From the NCBI RefSeq assembly GCF_004116625.1, contig NZ_NXIE01000005.1, positions 186,001-250,000 on the forward strand: 64,000 nucleotides of DNA, read 5' to 3'. The stretch is from Halarcobacter mediterraneus (GTDB taxonomy: Bacteria; Campylobacterota; Campylobacteria; Campylobacterales; Arcobacteraceae). Made by a program: the position numbers and the translations under genes. Numbering within the stretch: position 1 is the first letter of the stretch; each line of letters starts with the position of its first letter. Positions 48,780 through 58,382 of the stretch are shown here, in pieces. A model generated the notes under the pieces. The model was given only the letters and a program-made list of their open reading frames with translations. It made no database searches and had not been told where the DNA came from.

Positions 48780-50822
48780 ATGACACAGTTTAATTTTTTT
48801 CTGAAACTTTTAAGAGATTCTTTTAGAGATTTAATACCTATTATTGTTGTAATATTGTTTTTTCAGCTTGCAATTATTCAATCTGTACCTGAAGGTTGGT
48901 TAGGAACAGCAATTGGTTTAGGTATAGTTGGAGTTGGCTTAGCAATATTTTTACAAGGACTTGAAATAGGGATTTTCCCAATAGGTGAAAGTCTTGCAAG
49001 AGATTTTGCAAAAAATGGGACTTTTTTATGGGTTTTATTTTTTGCTTTTTTAATTGGTTTTGGTACCACAATTGCAGAACCTGCTCTTGCTGTAATCGCT
49101 GATAAGGCTGCTTCCATCTCAAGTGGACGTATTGATGCTACAATTCTAAGACTTGTTGTTGCTGGTTCAGTTGGGTTTGCAATCTTTTTAGGTGTTTATA
49201 GAATATATAAAGGACATCCTATTCATTACTATATTATAGTAGGATATGTTCTTGTTGTATCTGTGACTTTTTTTGCCCCAAAAGAGATTATAGGACTTGC
49301 CTATGACTTAGGTGGAGTCACAACTTCAACTGTAACTGTTCCCCTTGTGGCTGCACTTGGTATAGGACTTGCTTCTTCTATTAAGGGACGAAACCCTGTA
49401 ATTGATGGTTTTGGTCTTATTGCTTTTGCTTCTTTAACTCCAATGATATTTGTTCAAATATATGGAATTGCAGTATACAATCTAGTAGAAGCAAAAACTG
49501 TAGCTGCTATTACTATTGATGCTTCTGTTTCTACAGTAGCAGATATTACAGCGCAATCTTTATTAATAGGAATTTTTAATGTTGTAAAAGATGTTGCACC
49601 TATATTATTAATTATTCTTTTCTTTCAATATGTTGTTTTAAAGAAAAAAATTGAAAATTTAAAGACAGTATTTTTAGGATTTATTTTAGTAATTATTGGA
49701 CTTGATGCTTTTATTCTTGGTCTTGAAATGGGATTATTTAATCTTGGTGAGACTATGGCTTATCAATTGACAAAATCAGGTTCTATAATGATGATTTATT
49801 CTTTTGCTTTCGCAATTGGATTTTCTACGACAATGGCAGAACCTGCTCTTATGGCAATTGCTAAAAAAGCAAAAGAGATAAGTGATGGTAAAATAAATGA
49901 CTTTGCTTTAAGAATTTTTGTTGCTTTTGGAGTTGCTGTTGGTATTGCTTTAGGTGCATTTAGAATTGTAGATGGTGGACATATTCACTACTATATTATT
50001 TTTGGATATATTCTAGTTATTCTTTTAACTTCAATTGCTCCAAAATATATAGTTCCAATTGCATATGATAGTGGAGGAGTTACAACTTCAACTGTTACAG
50101 TTCCTCTTGTAGCAGCACTTGGTATTGGTCTTGCAACAAATATTGAAGGAAGGTATCCTTTAATCGATGGTTTTGGACTTATTGCTTTTGCTTCACTTTT
50201 TCCAATGATTACTGTAATGCTTTATGGTATTATTATTGAAAAACTTGGAGTTAAGTCTGATACTGAAATTGAAGCAGCAAATATTTTAAGAGATACTTTA
50301 ATAGATGCAGAGAATATGGATTTAGCAACTATAAATATAGATGGGAGCGATAGAAGACACTCGTTACCTATGGATTTTTCTGCTGTAGTTATTCTTGTAC
50401 CTATTGAGAAAAAACTAGATGCTATACAAGCTGCAAGTAAAGCTGGAGCTCCAGGGGTAACTGTATTAAGAGCTGATGGAATAGGTTTAGGAAAAATGGA
50501 TAACTTTTATAGAACATCTTTTGAAGCTAACGATGCTTTATTATTATTTTTACTTCCACAAAGTTTGGTTAAACCTGTTATTAAATCAATAATTCATTCT
50601 CTTCATATTACTACAACTGGTAAAGGTATTGCTTTTGCTTTCCCTTTAACACATATGAAAGGTATTAGTTTAAATAGACATGATATTTTTGTAAATAGAA
50701 AAGATCATAAAAACCCAGAAAATGATGTAGAAAAATTAATAAAAGAAGATGAGGAAAAAGCTTTTGAAAAAATTGAAGAAGGCTCAAAGATTATAAATGA
50801 AGAATCTAAAGAACTTAAATGA
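48780..50822 (+). CDS. DUF1538 membrane protein fused to a PII-like domain
   Basis: The 680-residue protein has two DUF1538 repeats (residues 1-500; GFGTTIAEPALAVIADKAA and GFSTTMAEPALMAIAKKAK; DLGGVTTSTVTVPLVAALG and DSGGVTTSTVTVPLVAALG), then a cytoplasmic PII-like domain at about 520-640 (FSAVVILVPIEKKLDAIQAASKAGAPGVTVL) and a charged tail. The fusion says directly that PII-like proteins and DUF1538 transporters work together; the separate pair at 44970 and 45726 is the split version. A TATAAT at 48751-48756 and GGAGAG at 48765-48770 give it its own promoter. Confidence 0.9.
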   Translation: MTQFNFFLKLLRDSFRDLIPIIVVILFFQLAIIQSVPEGWLGTAIGLGIVGVGLAIFLQGLEIGIFPIGESLARDFAKNGTFLWVLFFAFLIGFGTTIAEPALAVIADKAASISSGRIDATILRLVVAGSVGFAIFLGVYRIYKGHPIHYYIIVGYVLVVSVTFFAPKEIIGLAYDLGGVTTSTVTVPLVAALGIGLASSIKGRNPVIDGFGLIAFASLTPMIFVQIYGIAVYNLVEAKTVAAITIDASVSTVADITAQSLLIGIFNVVKDVAPILLIILFFQYVVLKKKIENLKTVFLGFILVIIGLDAFILGLEMGLFNLGETMAYQLTKSGSIMMIYSFAFAIGFSTTMAEPALMAIAKKAKEISDGKINDFALRIFVAFGVAVGIALGAFRIVDGGHIHYYIIFGYILVILLTSIAPKYIVPIAYDSGGVTTSTVTVPLVAALGIGLATNIEGRYPLIDGFGLIAFASLFPMITVMLYGIIIEKLGVKSDTEIEAANILRDTLIDAENMDLATINIDGSDRRHSLPMDFSAVVILVPIEKKLDAIQAASKAGAPGVTVLRADGIGLGKMDNFYRTSFEANDALLLFLLPQSLVKPVIKSIIHSLHITTTGKGIAFAFPLTHMKGISLNRHDIFVNRKDHKNPENDVEKLIKEDEEKAFEKIEEGSKIINEESKELK

Positions 50823-51126
50823 AGTAAATGAGGTTATAAGTACAGTTCCTGCTGTACTTATATATTTTTCAGGAGAGAATTGTTCTGTTTGCACAGCTTT
50901 GAAGCCTAAAATTGAAGAGCAAGTTAAATCACATTTACCTAAAATTGAAATTTATGAAGTAAAAGCTGACTTTTATAAAGAGATAGCAAGTAATTTTTCG
51001 GTATTTTCTATACCAACTATTTTGGTATTTTTTGATTCAAAAGAGTTTAAAAGAGAGGGTAGAAATATCTCTGTTTTAAACTTTATAGAGGAGTTAAGAA
51101 GACCATATAATTTATTTATGGAATAG
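50797..51126 (+). CDS. Thioredoxin-like protein
   Basis: The 109-residue protein has the thioredoxin fold with active site CSVC (IYFSGENCSVCTALKPK) and the cis-Pro region VFSIPTILVFF. No signal peptide is visible, so it is cytoplasmic. Its ATG lies 26 bp inside the end of the DUF1538-PII gene. The active site CxxC differs from the usual CGPC, and its redox partner is unknown. It forms an operon with the next two genes. Confidence 0.85.
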   Translation: MKNLKNLNEVNEVISTVPAVLIYFSGENCSVCTALKPKIEEQVKSHLPKIEIYEVKADFYKEIASNFSVFSIPTILVFFDSKEFKREGRNISVLNFIEELRRPYNLFME

Positions 51127-51129
51127 GAA

Positions 51130-51549
51130 ATGAAAAGAGCACTTTTAATTTTTGCAATAGTATTTATTGCTATGCAATTTATTCAAACTGATAAAGTAAA
51201 TAAACAAACATCATCAGAACTTGAAATTAAAGCACCAACTGAAATAATGACTATTTTTAAACAAGCCTGTTATGATTGTCATTCAAATAATACAAAATGG
51301 CCTTGGTACTCAAATGTTGCACCTTTTTCTTGGATAATTGATAGCCATGTAAAAAATGGAAGAAAAGCTTTAAACTTCTCACTTTGGCAAGAATATACAA
51401 AAGAGAAGAAAGAAGAAAAATTAAAAGCAATATTTAGAACAGCATATGCATCAATGCCTCTTAGTTCTTATATAAAAGCTCATGAAGAAGCAGATTTAAC
51501 AAGAGAACAAAGAACATTGATTAGAGATTGGACTGGAGTGAAAAAATAG
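51130..51549 (+). CDS. Haem-binding domain protein, exported
   Basis: The 139-residue protein starts with an N-terminal hydrophobic segment (RALLIFAIVFIAMQFI) that may be a signal anchor. A single c-type haem motif follows in QACYDCHSNNTKWPWYSNVAPFSW, typical of the haem-binding domain family PF14376 (YDCHSN.TxWPWYS). It is probably a small periplasmic cytochrome-like protein. The partner and reaction are unknown. It lies between a thioredoxin-like gene and mutS7. Confidence 0.87.
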   Translation: MKRALLIFAIVFIAMQFIQTDKVNKQTSSELEIKAPTEIMTIFKQACYDCHSNNTKWPWYSNVAPFSWIIDSHVKNGRKALNFSLWQEYTKEKKEEKLKAIFRTAYASMPLSSYIKAHEEADLTREQRTLIRDWTGVKK

Positions 51550-51550
51550 T

Positions 51551-54514
51551 TTGAGAGAAGAAGTTCAAGTCTTATTAGATGAGAAAAAAAATTTATTAAC
51601 CATTACATATTTTAAACTTCAACAACTTTTTGAAAAGAAGTATGGAGAAAATACTGTAGTACTTATGGAAATAGGTACTTTCTTTGAAGTTTATGAAGTA
51701 AATAATGATGATGAACAAATAGGAAAAGCTAAAGAAATAGCAGAACTATTAAATATTCAACTAACAAGAAAAAATAAATCAATTTTAGAAAACTCAAAAG
51801 AAAACCCCATCATGGCTGGTGTTCCTGCAATCTCTTTAGAAAAGCACCTTGCTAGAATTATTGCTGAACAAAAATATACAGTAGTAATTATAAGACAAAA
51901 AGGACTTCCACCTAAAGTAAGTAGATATCTTGATACAGTAGTAAGTCCAGGAACAAACTTTGATTTTGTGATTGACCAAGATGAAAACAATATCACTTCA
52001 CTTGTGGTTGATCAAATAAAAGGTATTTATCTTGTAGGATATTCTGCAATTGATGTAACTACAGGAAAGTGTTACTACAATGAAGTTCATGGTACAAGTG
52101 AAGATAAGTTCTATGCTTTAGATGAAGTATTTAACTATATGAATATGCACCGTACAAATGAAGTAGTTGTAACTTTTGCAGATAAAAATATAAATCAAAA
52201 AGAAGTAATAGATTATCTTGAACTAAAACTAAAAACTTTTCATATTGGAACATTTATTCCAAAGATAAATTATCAAAATGAATTATTTAAAAATGTTTTT
52301 GCTGTAGAATCACTACTTACTGCAATAGAACATCTTGATATGGAAAGAGTTCCACTTAGTTCTCAAAGTTTAGCAATACTTATTGATTTTGTTATAGGAC
52401 ATGATTCAAATATAGTTCAAAAGCTTTCACTTCCAATTAAACTAGATGTTTCAAAATATATCTATTTAGGAAACAATGCTTTAGAACAATTAAATATTAT
52501 AGAGACTTCTCACAATCCAAGTTTAATAAAACTTCTTAACAATACTTCAACAGCCATGGGGAAAAGACTTTTAAAAGAAAGATTAACTCATCCTGTAAAA
52601 GATAGCAAAGAGTTACTAAGAAGATATGCTTTATCAAAAGAGTTATTTGATTATCATGGACCTATTGAAAATGAATTAGCAAATATTTATGATATAGAAA
52701 GACTTACAAGAAGAATAAAACTAGCTAGACTTCATCCTTTTGAATTAAATTATCTTTATGACTCACTTCTTAGTATAAAAGAAGTAGTGGCTTTCATGGA
52801 GAATTATAAGTTTATAACTCCCCCTTGTTCTTTAGCGCAACTTCAAATGTTTATAGACTCTATTGAATCAACTTTTGATTTAGCTATTTCTGGAAAGTAT
52901 ATGCTAAAAGATGTTGAGTCAAATATGGTTTGTGATGGAATAAACCATGAAATAGATGAATTAAACAGACAAAATGAACAGTTATATACAAAACTAGAAT
53001 TAATAAAGAATCATATCTTAAATATTTTAAATGCAAAAGACTCAAACTTTGTAAGTATAAATAGACTAGATAAAGAAGGTTTTTATTTAAGTCTTACAAA
53101 GAATAGATATAACCTAATAAAAGATGAGTTATCAAACTCTCATATTATTATTGATGATGATTTACTTCTTTTCAAAGATTTTAACTATAAAGTACAAACT
53201 ACTTCAGTAAAAATTTCTTGTAAACTTACAGATGAAATTTCAGATAAGTATGTACATAACCTAAGAAAAATAATTGAGTTAAATAAACTGGTATTTAAAG
53301 AAAAACTAAATGAGTTTGAAAAGAAATTTGCAACATTACTTGAAGAGCTAGTTCAGTTTATTGCTGAGGTTGACTTAACTGTTTCAAATATCAAAACAGC
53401 AAAAAAATATAATTATGTTTGTCCAAAGATTGTAAAAACAAAAGATGATGAAAACTTTTTAGAGTTAGTTGAACTTAGACATCCAATTATTGAAGCAAAT
53501 GAAGAGCAAGGGATTTATGTTCCAAATGATATTATCTTAGGGGAGTTATCCCTTGCAAAAGATGAGTTCAAAGATAATGTGATAATTAAAAACTCAAACC
53601 CTATAAATATGTTTGATAATAAAATGCATGGTATTTTACTTTATGGAATAAACTCTTCAGGTAAATCTTCACTTATGAAATCAATTGGGATTGCAGTTAT
53701 TTTAGCACAAGCAGGTTTTTTTGTACCTGCAAAATCAATGAGATTTTCTATTTTTGATTCTGTATTTACAAGAATTAGTGGAGCTGATAATATAGCTAAA
53801 GGGCTTTCTTCTTTTGCAGTTGAAATGCTTGAACTTAAAAATATTTTCAATCGTGCATCAAAAAGATCACTAATCTTAGGAGATGAAATCTCTCATAGTA
53901 CAGAGACAATGAGTGGTTTATCTATTGTTGCAAGTGCTATTTTAAAACTAGCAAAACTAGAATCAATCTTTGTTTTTGCAACGCACTTACATCAATTACC
54001 AGAGATAAAAGAGATAGAAAACCTTAAAAATATAATTTCACTTCATCTATCTGTAATGTATCAAGATGAAGAAGATAAGTTAATCTTTGATAGAAAACTA
54101 AAACATGGAAGTGGTTCTTCTATGTATGGTTTAGAGTATGCAAAATCACTTCATATGGATAGAGAGTTCTTAAGTGTTGCAAATGATATTAGAAAGCGAT
54201 TAACTGATGACTATGATAAGGTTGAAAGACTTACTCAAAAGAAGACTTCAAAATACAACAAAGATGTTTTTGCTTCATCTTGTGTTATTTGTGGAAGAGC
54301 TTGTGATGATGTTCATCATATCAAAGAACAAGCAAGAGCAAATAAAGATGGCTTTATAGGACATATAAATCAAAATCATAAATATAATCTAATACCACTT
54401 TGTAAACTGCATCATAAAATGGTACATGAAGGAAAAATTAATATTAATGGTTTTGTAGCAACTTCAAAAGGTTTAGAACTTCATTATACCGCAGTTGATG
54501 AGGAGAATATTTAA
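51551..54514 (+). CDS. MutS7-type MutS protein with C-terminal HNH endonuclease domain
   Basis: The 987-residue protein has a MutS mismatch-binding-like N-terminus (VVLMEIGTFFEVYEVN, with Phe-x-Glu), core and clamp domains, and the ATPase (GINSSGKSSLMKS near residue 697, SSFAVEMLELKNI, ILGDEISHSTE, FATHLHQL). After the ATPase comes an HNH module near 912-965: CVICGRACDDVHHIKE ... NLIPLCKLHHKMVHEG. This architecture is MutS7, known from Campylobacterota, giant viruses and octocoral mitochondria. It could recognise and cut DNA in one protein, perhaps a self-contained mismatch or recombination control. TTG start, one base after the preceding stop. Confidence 0.92.
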   Translation: MREEVQVLLDEKKNLLTITYFKLQQLFEKKYGENTVVLMEIGTFFEVYEVNNDDEQIGKAKEIAELLNIQLTRKNKSILENSKENPIMAGVPAISLEKHLARIIAEQKYTVVIIRQKGLPPKVSRYLDTVVSPGTNFDFVIDQDENNITSLVVDQIKGIYLVGYSAIDVTTGKCYYNEVHGTSEDKFYALDEVFNYMNMHRTNEVVVTFADKNINQKEVIDYLELKLKTFHIGTFIPKINYQNELFKNVFAVESLLTAIEHLDMERVPLSSQSLAILIDFVIGHDSNIVQKLSLPIKLDVSKYIYLGNNALEQLNIIETSHNPSLIKLLNNTSTAMGKRLLKERLTHPVKDSKELLRRYALSKELFDYHGPIENELANIYDIERLTRRIKLARLHPFELNYLYDSLLSIKEVVAFMENYKFITPPCSLAQLQMFIDSIESTFDLAISGKYMLKDVESNMVCDGINHEIDELNRQNEQLYTKLELIKNHILNILNAKDSNFVSINRLDKEGFYLSLTKNRYNLIKDELSNSHIIIDDDLLLFKDFNYKVQTTSVKISCKLTDEISDKYVHNLRKIIELNKLVFKEKLNEFEKKFATLLEELVQFIAEVDLTVSNIKTAKKYNYVCPKIVKTKDDENFLELVELRHPIIEANEEQGIYVPNDIILGELSLAKDEFKDNVIIKNSNPINMFDNKMHGILLYGINSSGKSSLMKSIGIAVILAQAGFFVPAKSMRFSIFDSVFTRISGADNIAKGLSSFAVEMLELKNIFNRASKRSLILGDEISHSTETMSGLSIVASAILKLAKLESIFVFATHLHQLPEIKEIENLKNIISLHLSVMYQDEEDKLIFDRKLKHGSGSSMYGLEYAKSLHMDREFLSVANDIRKRLTDDYDKVERLTQKKTSKYNKDVFASSCVICGRACDDVHHIKEQARANKDGFIGHINQNHKYNLIPLCKLHHKMVHEGKININGFVATSKGLELHYTAVDEENI

Positions 54515-55830
54515 TCCTCTTCAACTTCTGGAAGTTGTTTTGCTAAGTATATTGCAAGTACCCCTATAAGAGATAGAACAAGAATTATTCCACCAAGACC
54601 AATAAAAGAACTAAGTGTTCCAATTAGACCACTTAAAAGTAAGATAAAGCCTATTAAAGTATTACTTACTGCAACGTAGTCTGTTCTTTTATTTCCTTCT
54701 GCCAAATCAGTAATATAAGTTTTTCTACCTATTCTAATACCTTGATACCCAATACTTAAAATAAAATAGATAATAGGCATAATCCAAATGATAGAAAATA
54801 ACTCTTTGTAAAAGAAGTCTATAAAAAACACAACAAAGCCAACTGTTGTGGCAATTGTTGCTCCAATAATCATAACTCTTTTACTTGATACATCAGAAAA
54901 TTTACCCCAAAAGTTTGCAGATAATAAATCTGCTAAACCACTTGATAAAATAAAAAGACCAAGTAAATAAGCATTTGCATCGCTATTTTGTTGAGCAATA
55001 ATTACAAAAAAAGGTGCAGACAAAACAGAACAAAGAAATAAAGCCCTTGTGATAACAAAAAGCCTAAAAGGTTTATCTGTTTTTAAAATAGAAAGTTTTT
55101 TCATTGCAATAGTAAAGGCATTTCCTCCACCATCCGTTTCTCCTGGATACTCTTTTATTTGACCATAGGTAATAGAAGCCAATATCCAAAAGAATCCTGC
55201 AAGTGAAAGTAAAACCCCAAAGTTTTGTGCTGAAAATGGTTTTTCACCATTTAATAAAAAATAAACACCCAGTACTACAACAAGTAAACCAGCAAGCATA
55301 GCAGACAGACCATTTAATGCTCCACGCCTTGTTTTAGGAATCGTTTTTCCTACTACATCTTTTGCAGCAACAGAGCATAAACCCCTTGCTAAACTCATAG
55401 CAATAAGTAAAGCAATGATTGCAAGACCTGCATTTAAGCCTTCCATATTCCAAGTAACAATAGCTATACCAAACATACATAAAGCTTGTAAAAAAGTTCC
55501 TAAAGACCAAACCCACTTTCTAATGGGAAGTTTTCTAACATATGCTGCTATAAAAAGTTGTGGAAGTAGGGAACCTGATTCTTTTATGGGAACTAAAAAA
55601 CTAATAAGAAATAATGGAACATTTAAACTCTCCATTATCCAAGGTAAGACAACTTTTGCATTTGCAACTGCATCTGCAAGTTTATTAAAAAAATAAGAGA
55701 TAATAGTAAGAAGGAAGTTGCCAGGAACTACCTTGCAAGCTTTTTCATCAATAGCTTTACAAACTCTGGCATCTTCTTCATTTACAAGTTTATTGTAAAT
55801 ATTATCAGGATTGATTTTTTTTAAAGGCAT
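54511..55830 (-). CDS. Major facilitator superfamily transporter
   Basis: The 439-residue protein has about 12 hydrophobic segments with an MFS-type loop (GKFSDVSSKRVMIIG between segments 8 and 9; RRGALNGLSAMLAG). The N-terminal ~60 residues are cytoplasmic. The substrate cannot be inferred. Its stop codon overlaps the convergent mutS7 stop (shared bases 54511-54514), leaving no room for a terminator. It follows hisA on the minus strand with 11 bp between, so it is read from the his transcript. Confidence 0.88.
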   Translation of the reverse strand: MPLKKINPDNIYNKLVNEEDARVCKAIDEKACKVVPGNFLLTIISYFFNKLADAVANAKVVLPWIMESLNVPLFLISFLVPIKESGSLLPQLFIAAYVRKLPIRKWVWSLGTFLQALCMFGIAIVTWNMEGLNAGLAIIALLIAMSLARGLCSVAAKDVVGKTIPKTRRGALNGLSAMLAGLLVVVLGVYFLLNGEKPFSAQNFGVLLSLAGFFWILASITYGQIKEYPGETDGGGNAFTIAMKKLSILKTDKPFRLFVITRALFLCSVLSAPFFVIIAQQNSDANAYLLGLFILSSGLADLLSANFWGKFSDVSSKRVMIIGATIATTVGFVVFFIDFFYKELFSIIWIMPIIYFILSIGYQGIRIGRKTYITDLAEGNKRTDYVAVSNTLIGFILLLSGLIGTLSSFIGLGGIILVLSLIGVLAIYLAKQLPEVEED

Positions 55831-55841
55831 TTTTATCCTTT

Positions 55842-56549
55842 TTATAAGGCTTTAAAACCTTCTTCTAAGTCAAGTGTCCCCTCATAAAAAGCTTTTCCTA
55901 CAATTACACCTGCAATATTTCCATTTGCTTTACAAGAAGTTATATCATTGATATCTTTTACTCCACCAGAAGCAATAGTATCAACACCAGATGCAAGTGC
56001 AATTGACTCTGTAAACTCTACATTTACACCACAAAGCATTCCATCTTTTGAAATATCAGTACAAATAATTGCCTCAACACCAGCATTTGCAAACTCTTTG
56101 GCTAAGTCAGTTGCTTTCATAGTTGATACTTCTGCCCAACCTTCTACTGCAACCATTCCATTCATAGCATCAATTCCCACAGCAATTGGATATTTTGAAG
56201 CCATATCTTTTACAAACTGTGGATCTTTTACTGCAATTGAACCTAAGATAAGTCTATCAATTCCAAGTTCAACATACATTTTGATAGTTTCTTCATCTCT
56301 GATTCCACCACCAACTTCGATTTTTAGATTACAGTTCTCTTTGATTTTTCTAATTTGCTCTAAGTTTGCTGGTTCCCCTGCAAATGCACCATTTAAATCA
56401 ACTACATGAACCCACTTACTTCCTAGTTCTTCAAATTTCTTTGCAACTTGCCAAGGTTCATCTGAATAAATCTTTGCACTATCCATAAGTCCTTTGCTAA
56501 GTCTTACAGCTTTTCCATCTTTAAGATCAATTGCTGGTAAAATATCCAT
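55842..56549 (-). CDS. hisA: Phosphoribosylformimino-5-aminoimidazole carboxamide ribotide isomerase
   Basis: HisA performs the fourth step of histidine synthesis on a TIM barrel. The 235-residue protein has [19 protein letters not shown] with the catalytic Asp, [25 protein letters not shown], and the second Asp in [15 protein letters not shown]. It lies 14 bp behind hisH in the order comF-hisH-hisA-MFS. Confidence 0.97.
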   Translation of the reverse strand: MDILPAIDLKDGKAVRLSKGLMDSAKIYSDEPWQVAKKFEELGSKWVHVVDLNGAFAGEPANLEQIRKIKENCNLKIEVGGGIRDEETIKMYVELGIDRLILGSIAVKDPQFVKDMASKYPIAVGIDAMNGMVAVEGWAEVSTMKATDLAKEFANAGVEAIICTDISKDGMLCGVNVEFTESIALASGVDTIASGGVKDINDITSCKANGNIAGVIVGKAFYEGTLDLEEGFKAL

Positions 56550-56563
56550 TTTATTAAAGTCTC

Positions 56564-57175
56564 CTATTTAATATTCATAAAATTTTTAAGTATTTTTAAT
56601 CCATTATCGTGTGATTTTTCTGGATGTGGTTGAAAACCATAGATGTTTTCTTTATGTACTGCACTTACAAAGTCATATCCATACTCTGTTGTTCCAATTA
56701 CATTTTTAGGATCTGTAACTGCATGGTATGAGTGTACAAAATATAAATAAGGGTTTTCTAATCCTTCAAATAGTGTATGTTCATTTGAAGTTTTGATTAC
56801 ATTCCAACCCATATGTGGAACTTTTGTGTCTTCATTCATTTTTGATTTATCAAATTTTACAACTTTTCCATCTATTAAACCTAATCCTTTATTTGTTCCA
56901 AACTCTTCAGAACTTTCAAAAAGAAGTTGCATTCCAAGGCAAATACCAATCATAGGCTTTCCACTTTTAGCAAATTCATAAATAGCTTCTTTCATTCCAG
57001 TTTGATTAAGGTTTTCCATTGCATCACCAAAGGCACCAACACCTGGTAAAATTATTCTATCAAAGTTTTTTAAATCATTTGGGTCTTTTATAAAAGTAGC
57101 TTTTTCATCAAGTAGATGACAGGCATTGTAAACTGAAGCAAGATTTCCCATATTGTAATCAATAATTCCAACCAT
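56564..57175 (-). CDS. hisH: Imidazole glycerol phosphate synthase glutaminase subunit
   Basis: HisH releases ammonia from glutamine for HisF. The 203-residue glutaminase has the oxyanion region [12 protein letters not shown], nucleophile Cys in [16 protein letters not shown], and the His-Glu pair in [17 protein letters not shown]. hisF is not in this window. It sits between comF and hisA on the minus strand. Confidence 0.97.
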   Translation of the reverse strand: MVGIIDYNMGNLASVYNACHLLDEKATFIKDPNDLKNFDRIILPGVGAFGDAMENLNQTGMKEAIYEFAKSGKPMIGICLGMQLLFESSEEFGTNKGLGLIDGKVVKFDKSKMNEDTKVPHMGWNVIKTSNEHTLFEGLENPYLYFVHSYHAVTDPKNVIGTTEYGYDFVSAVHKENIYGFQPHPEKSHDNGLKILKNFMNIK

Positions 57176-57205
57176 ATATCTTTTCCTTTAAAAAAAAAGA
57201 TTATA

Positions 57206-57775
57206 CTAAATTTTTGCATCAGCTAGGGTTAAGCAGAAGAGTACTTGGTTATTTTTTGCTTCACAAGCTTTTTTTGCTTCAAGGATAGTTGTTCCTGTTG
57301 TTATTAAATCATCTACTAAGATAATAGTTTTATTTGATATATTTACATTAAATTTTCTTTTATTTTTCTTTCTAAATTCCAAATCTCGTCCAGCATATTT
57401 TACTATATTTGTAGCTTTGCATTTTCCATAAAGAGGTTTTATATATTTTGATTTTAGATGCTTTGATAAAATTGCAGTTTGAGAAAAGTCATGTCTTGTA
57501 TGTTCATCTATTCCAATTGAATATATTAGTTCATCATATTTGAAATTTTGTGCAAATTTTTTAAAAGATAGTTTTGCTAGAGTATTAAATATTCTATCTC
57601 CATGGAAATAATATTTTGAATTTATAAAATTCTCAATTTCATTATATGAATAAAAAGAATAATTATAAAAACCTTTTTCAAGTTCTCTTTTATGAAAAGA
57701 AGCTTGAAGTATTTTATTTTGGCATTCTTTACAAATAATAGATAAGGAAAATCTTTCACATGATATACACTTCAT
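57206..57775 (-). CDS. ComF-family phosphoribosyltransferase-like protein
   Basis: The 189-residue protein has a short N-terminal Cys pair region (CISCERFSLSIICKECQ, a zinc-ribbon) and a C-terminal PRTase motif, KTIILVDDLITTGTTILEAKKAC. This is the ComF layout; ComF proteins act in DNA uptake in competent bacteria and have unknown biochemistry otherwise. It precedes hisH by 30 bp on the minus strand and is divergent from the ECF sigma gene. Confidence 0.9.
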   Translation of the reverse strand: MKCISCERFSLSIICKECQNKILQASFHKRELEKGFYNYSFYSYNEIENFINSKYYFHGDRIFNTLAKLSFKKFAQNFKYDELIYSIGIDEHTRHDFSQTAILSKHLKSKYIKPLYGKCKATNIVKYAGRDLEFRKKNKRKFNVNISNKTIILVDDLITTGTTILEAKKACEAKNNQVLFCLTLADAKI

Positions 57776-57908
57776 AATGTTAAAAATTATATCTGTTTTT
57801 AGATTAAATTATATCTACTTGTCATGAGAGGGTTTTTGTTAAAGAGTATTTAATAATCTCTATACTATGATTTTAATTATTAATATTGTCTAAAGAGAAA
57901 AAATACTA

Positions 57909-58379
57909 ATGATTGAACATTATAAAGAATTGTTATACTATATCAAAAAAAATGTATCTGATTCTGAACTTGCAAAAGATATTTTACATGAAACATATGA
58001 AAAAGTAATCTTGGTAGAAAAAGAAAAAGTTATAAAAGATAAAAGAGCTTTTTTATATAAAGTTGCAAAAAATATTATAATAGATAAAGTAAGAGAAAAA
58101 AATAAAATAAAAGAAATACCTTATGAAGAAAATGAGTTTACTGTAAAAACTTCCCAACCTGATGAAATAGTAATAGAACAAGATAGAAAAAAGCTTTTAA
58201 TGAGTGAATTAAATAAACTTCCTAAAATGAGAAAAGAAGTCTTCGTTTTACATGTTTTTGAAGGTTATAGTAGAAAAGAGGTTTCAAAACTACTTGGAAT
58301 ATCACTTGTTGCAGTTGAAAAACATATTTCAAGAGCTAGTATTGAACTTAAAGAAAAAATAAGAAGAAAAGAGAGTTAA
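57909..58379 (+). CDS. ECF sigma factor, FecI type
   Basis: The 156-residue sigma factor has region 2 (SELAKDILHETYEKVIL, KRAFLYKVAKNIIIDKVREK) and region 4 (LPKMRKEVFVLHVFEGYSRKEVSKLLGISLVAVEKHISRA). It is followed after 3 bp by a FecR-type gene and then a TonB-dependent receptor, the standard iron-uptake signalling arrangement. A -10-like TATACT lies at 57861-57866. No convincing Fur box was found, although the AT-rich stretch 57871-57888 could hide one. Confidence 0.9.
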   Translation: MIEHYKELLYYIKKNVSDSELAKDILHETYEKVILVEKEKVIKDKRAFLYKVAKNIIIDKVREKNKIKEIPYEENEFTVKTSQPDEIVIEQDRKKLLMSELNKLPKMRKEVFVLHVFEGYSRKEVSKLLGISLVAVEKHISRASIELKEKIRRKES

Positions 58380-58382
58380 TCC

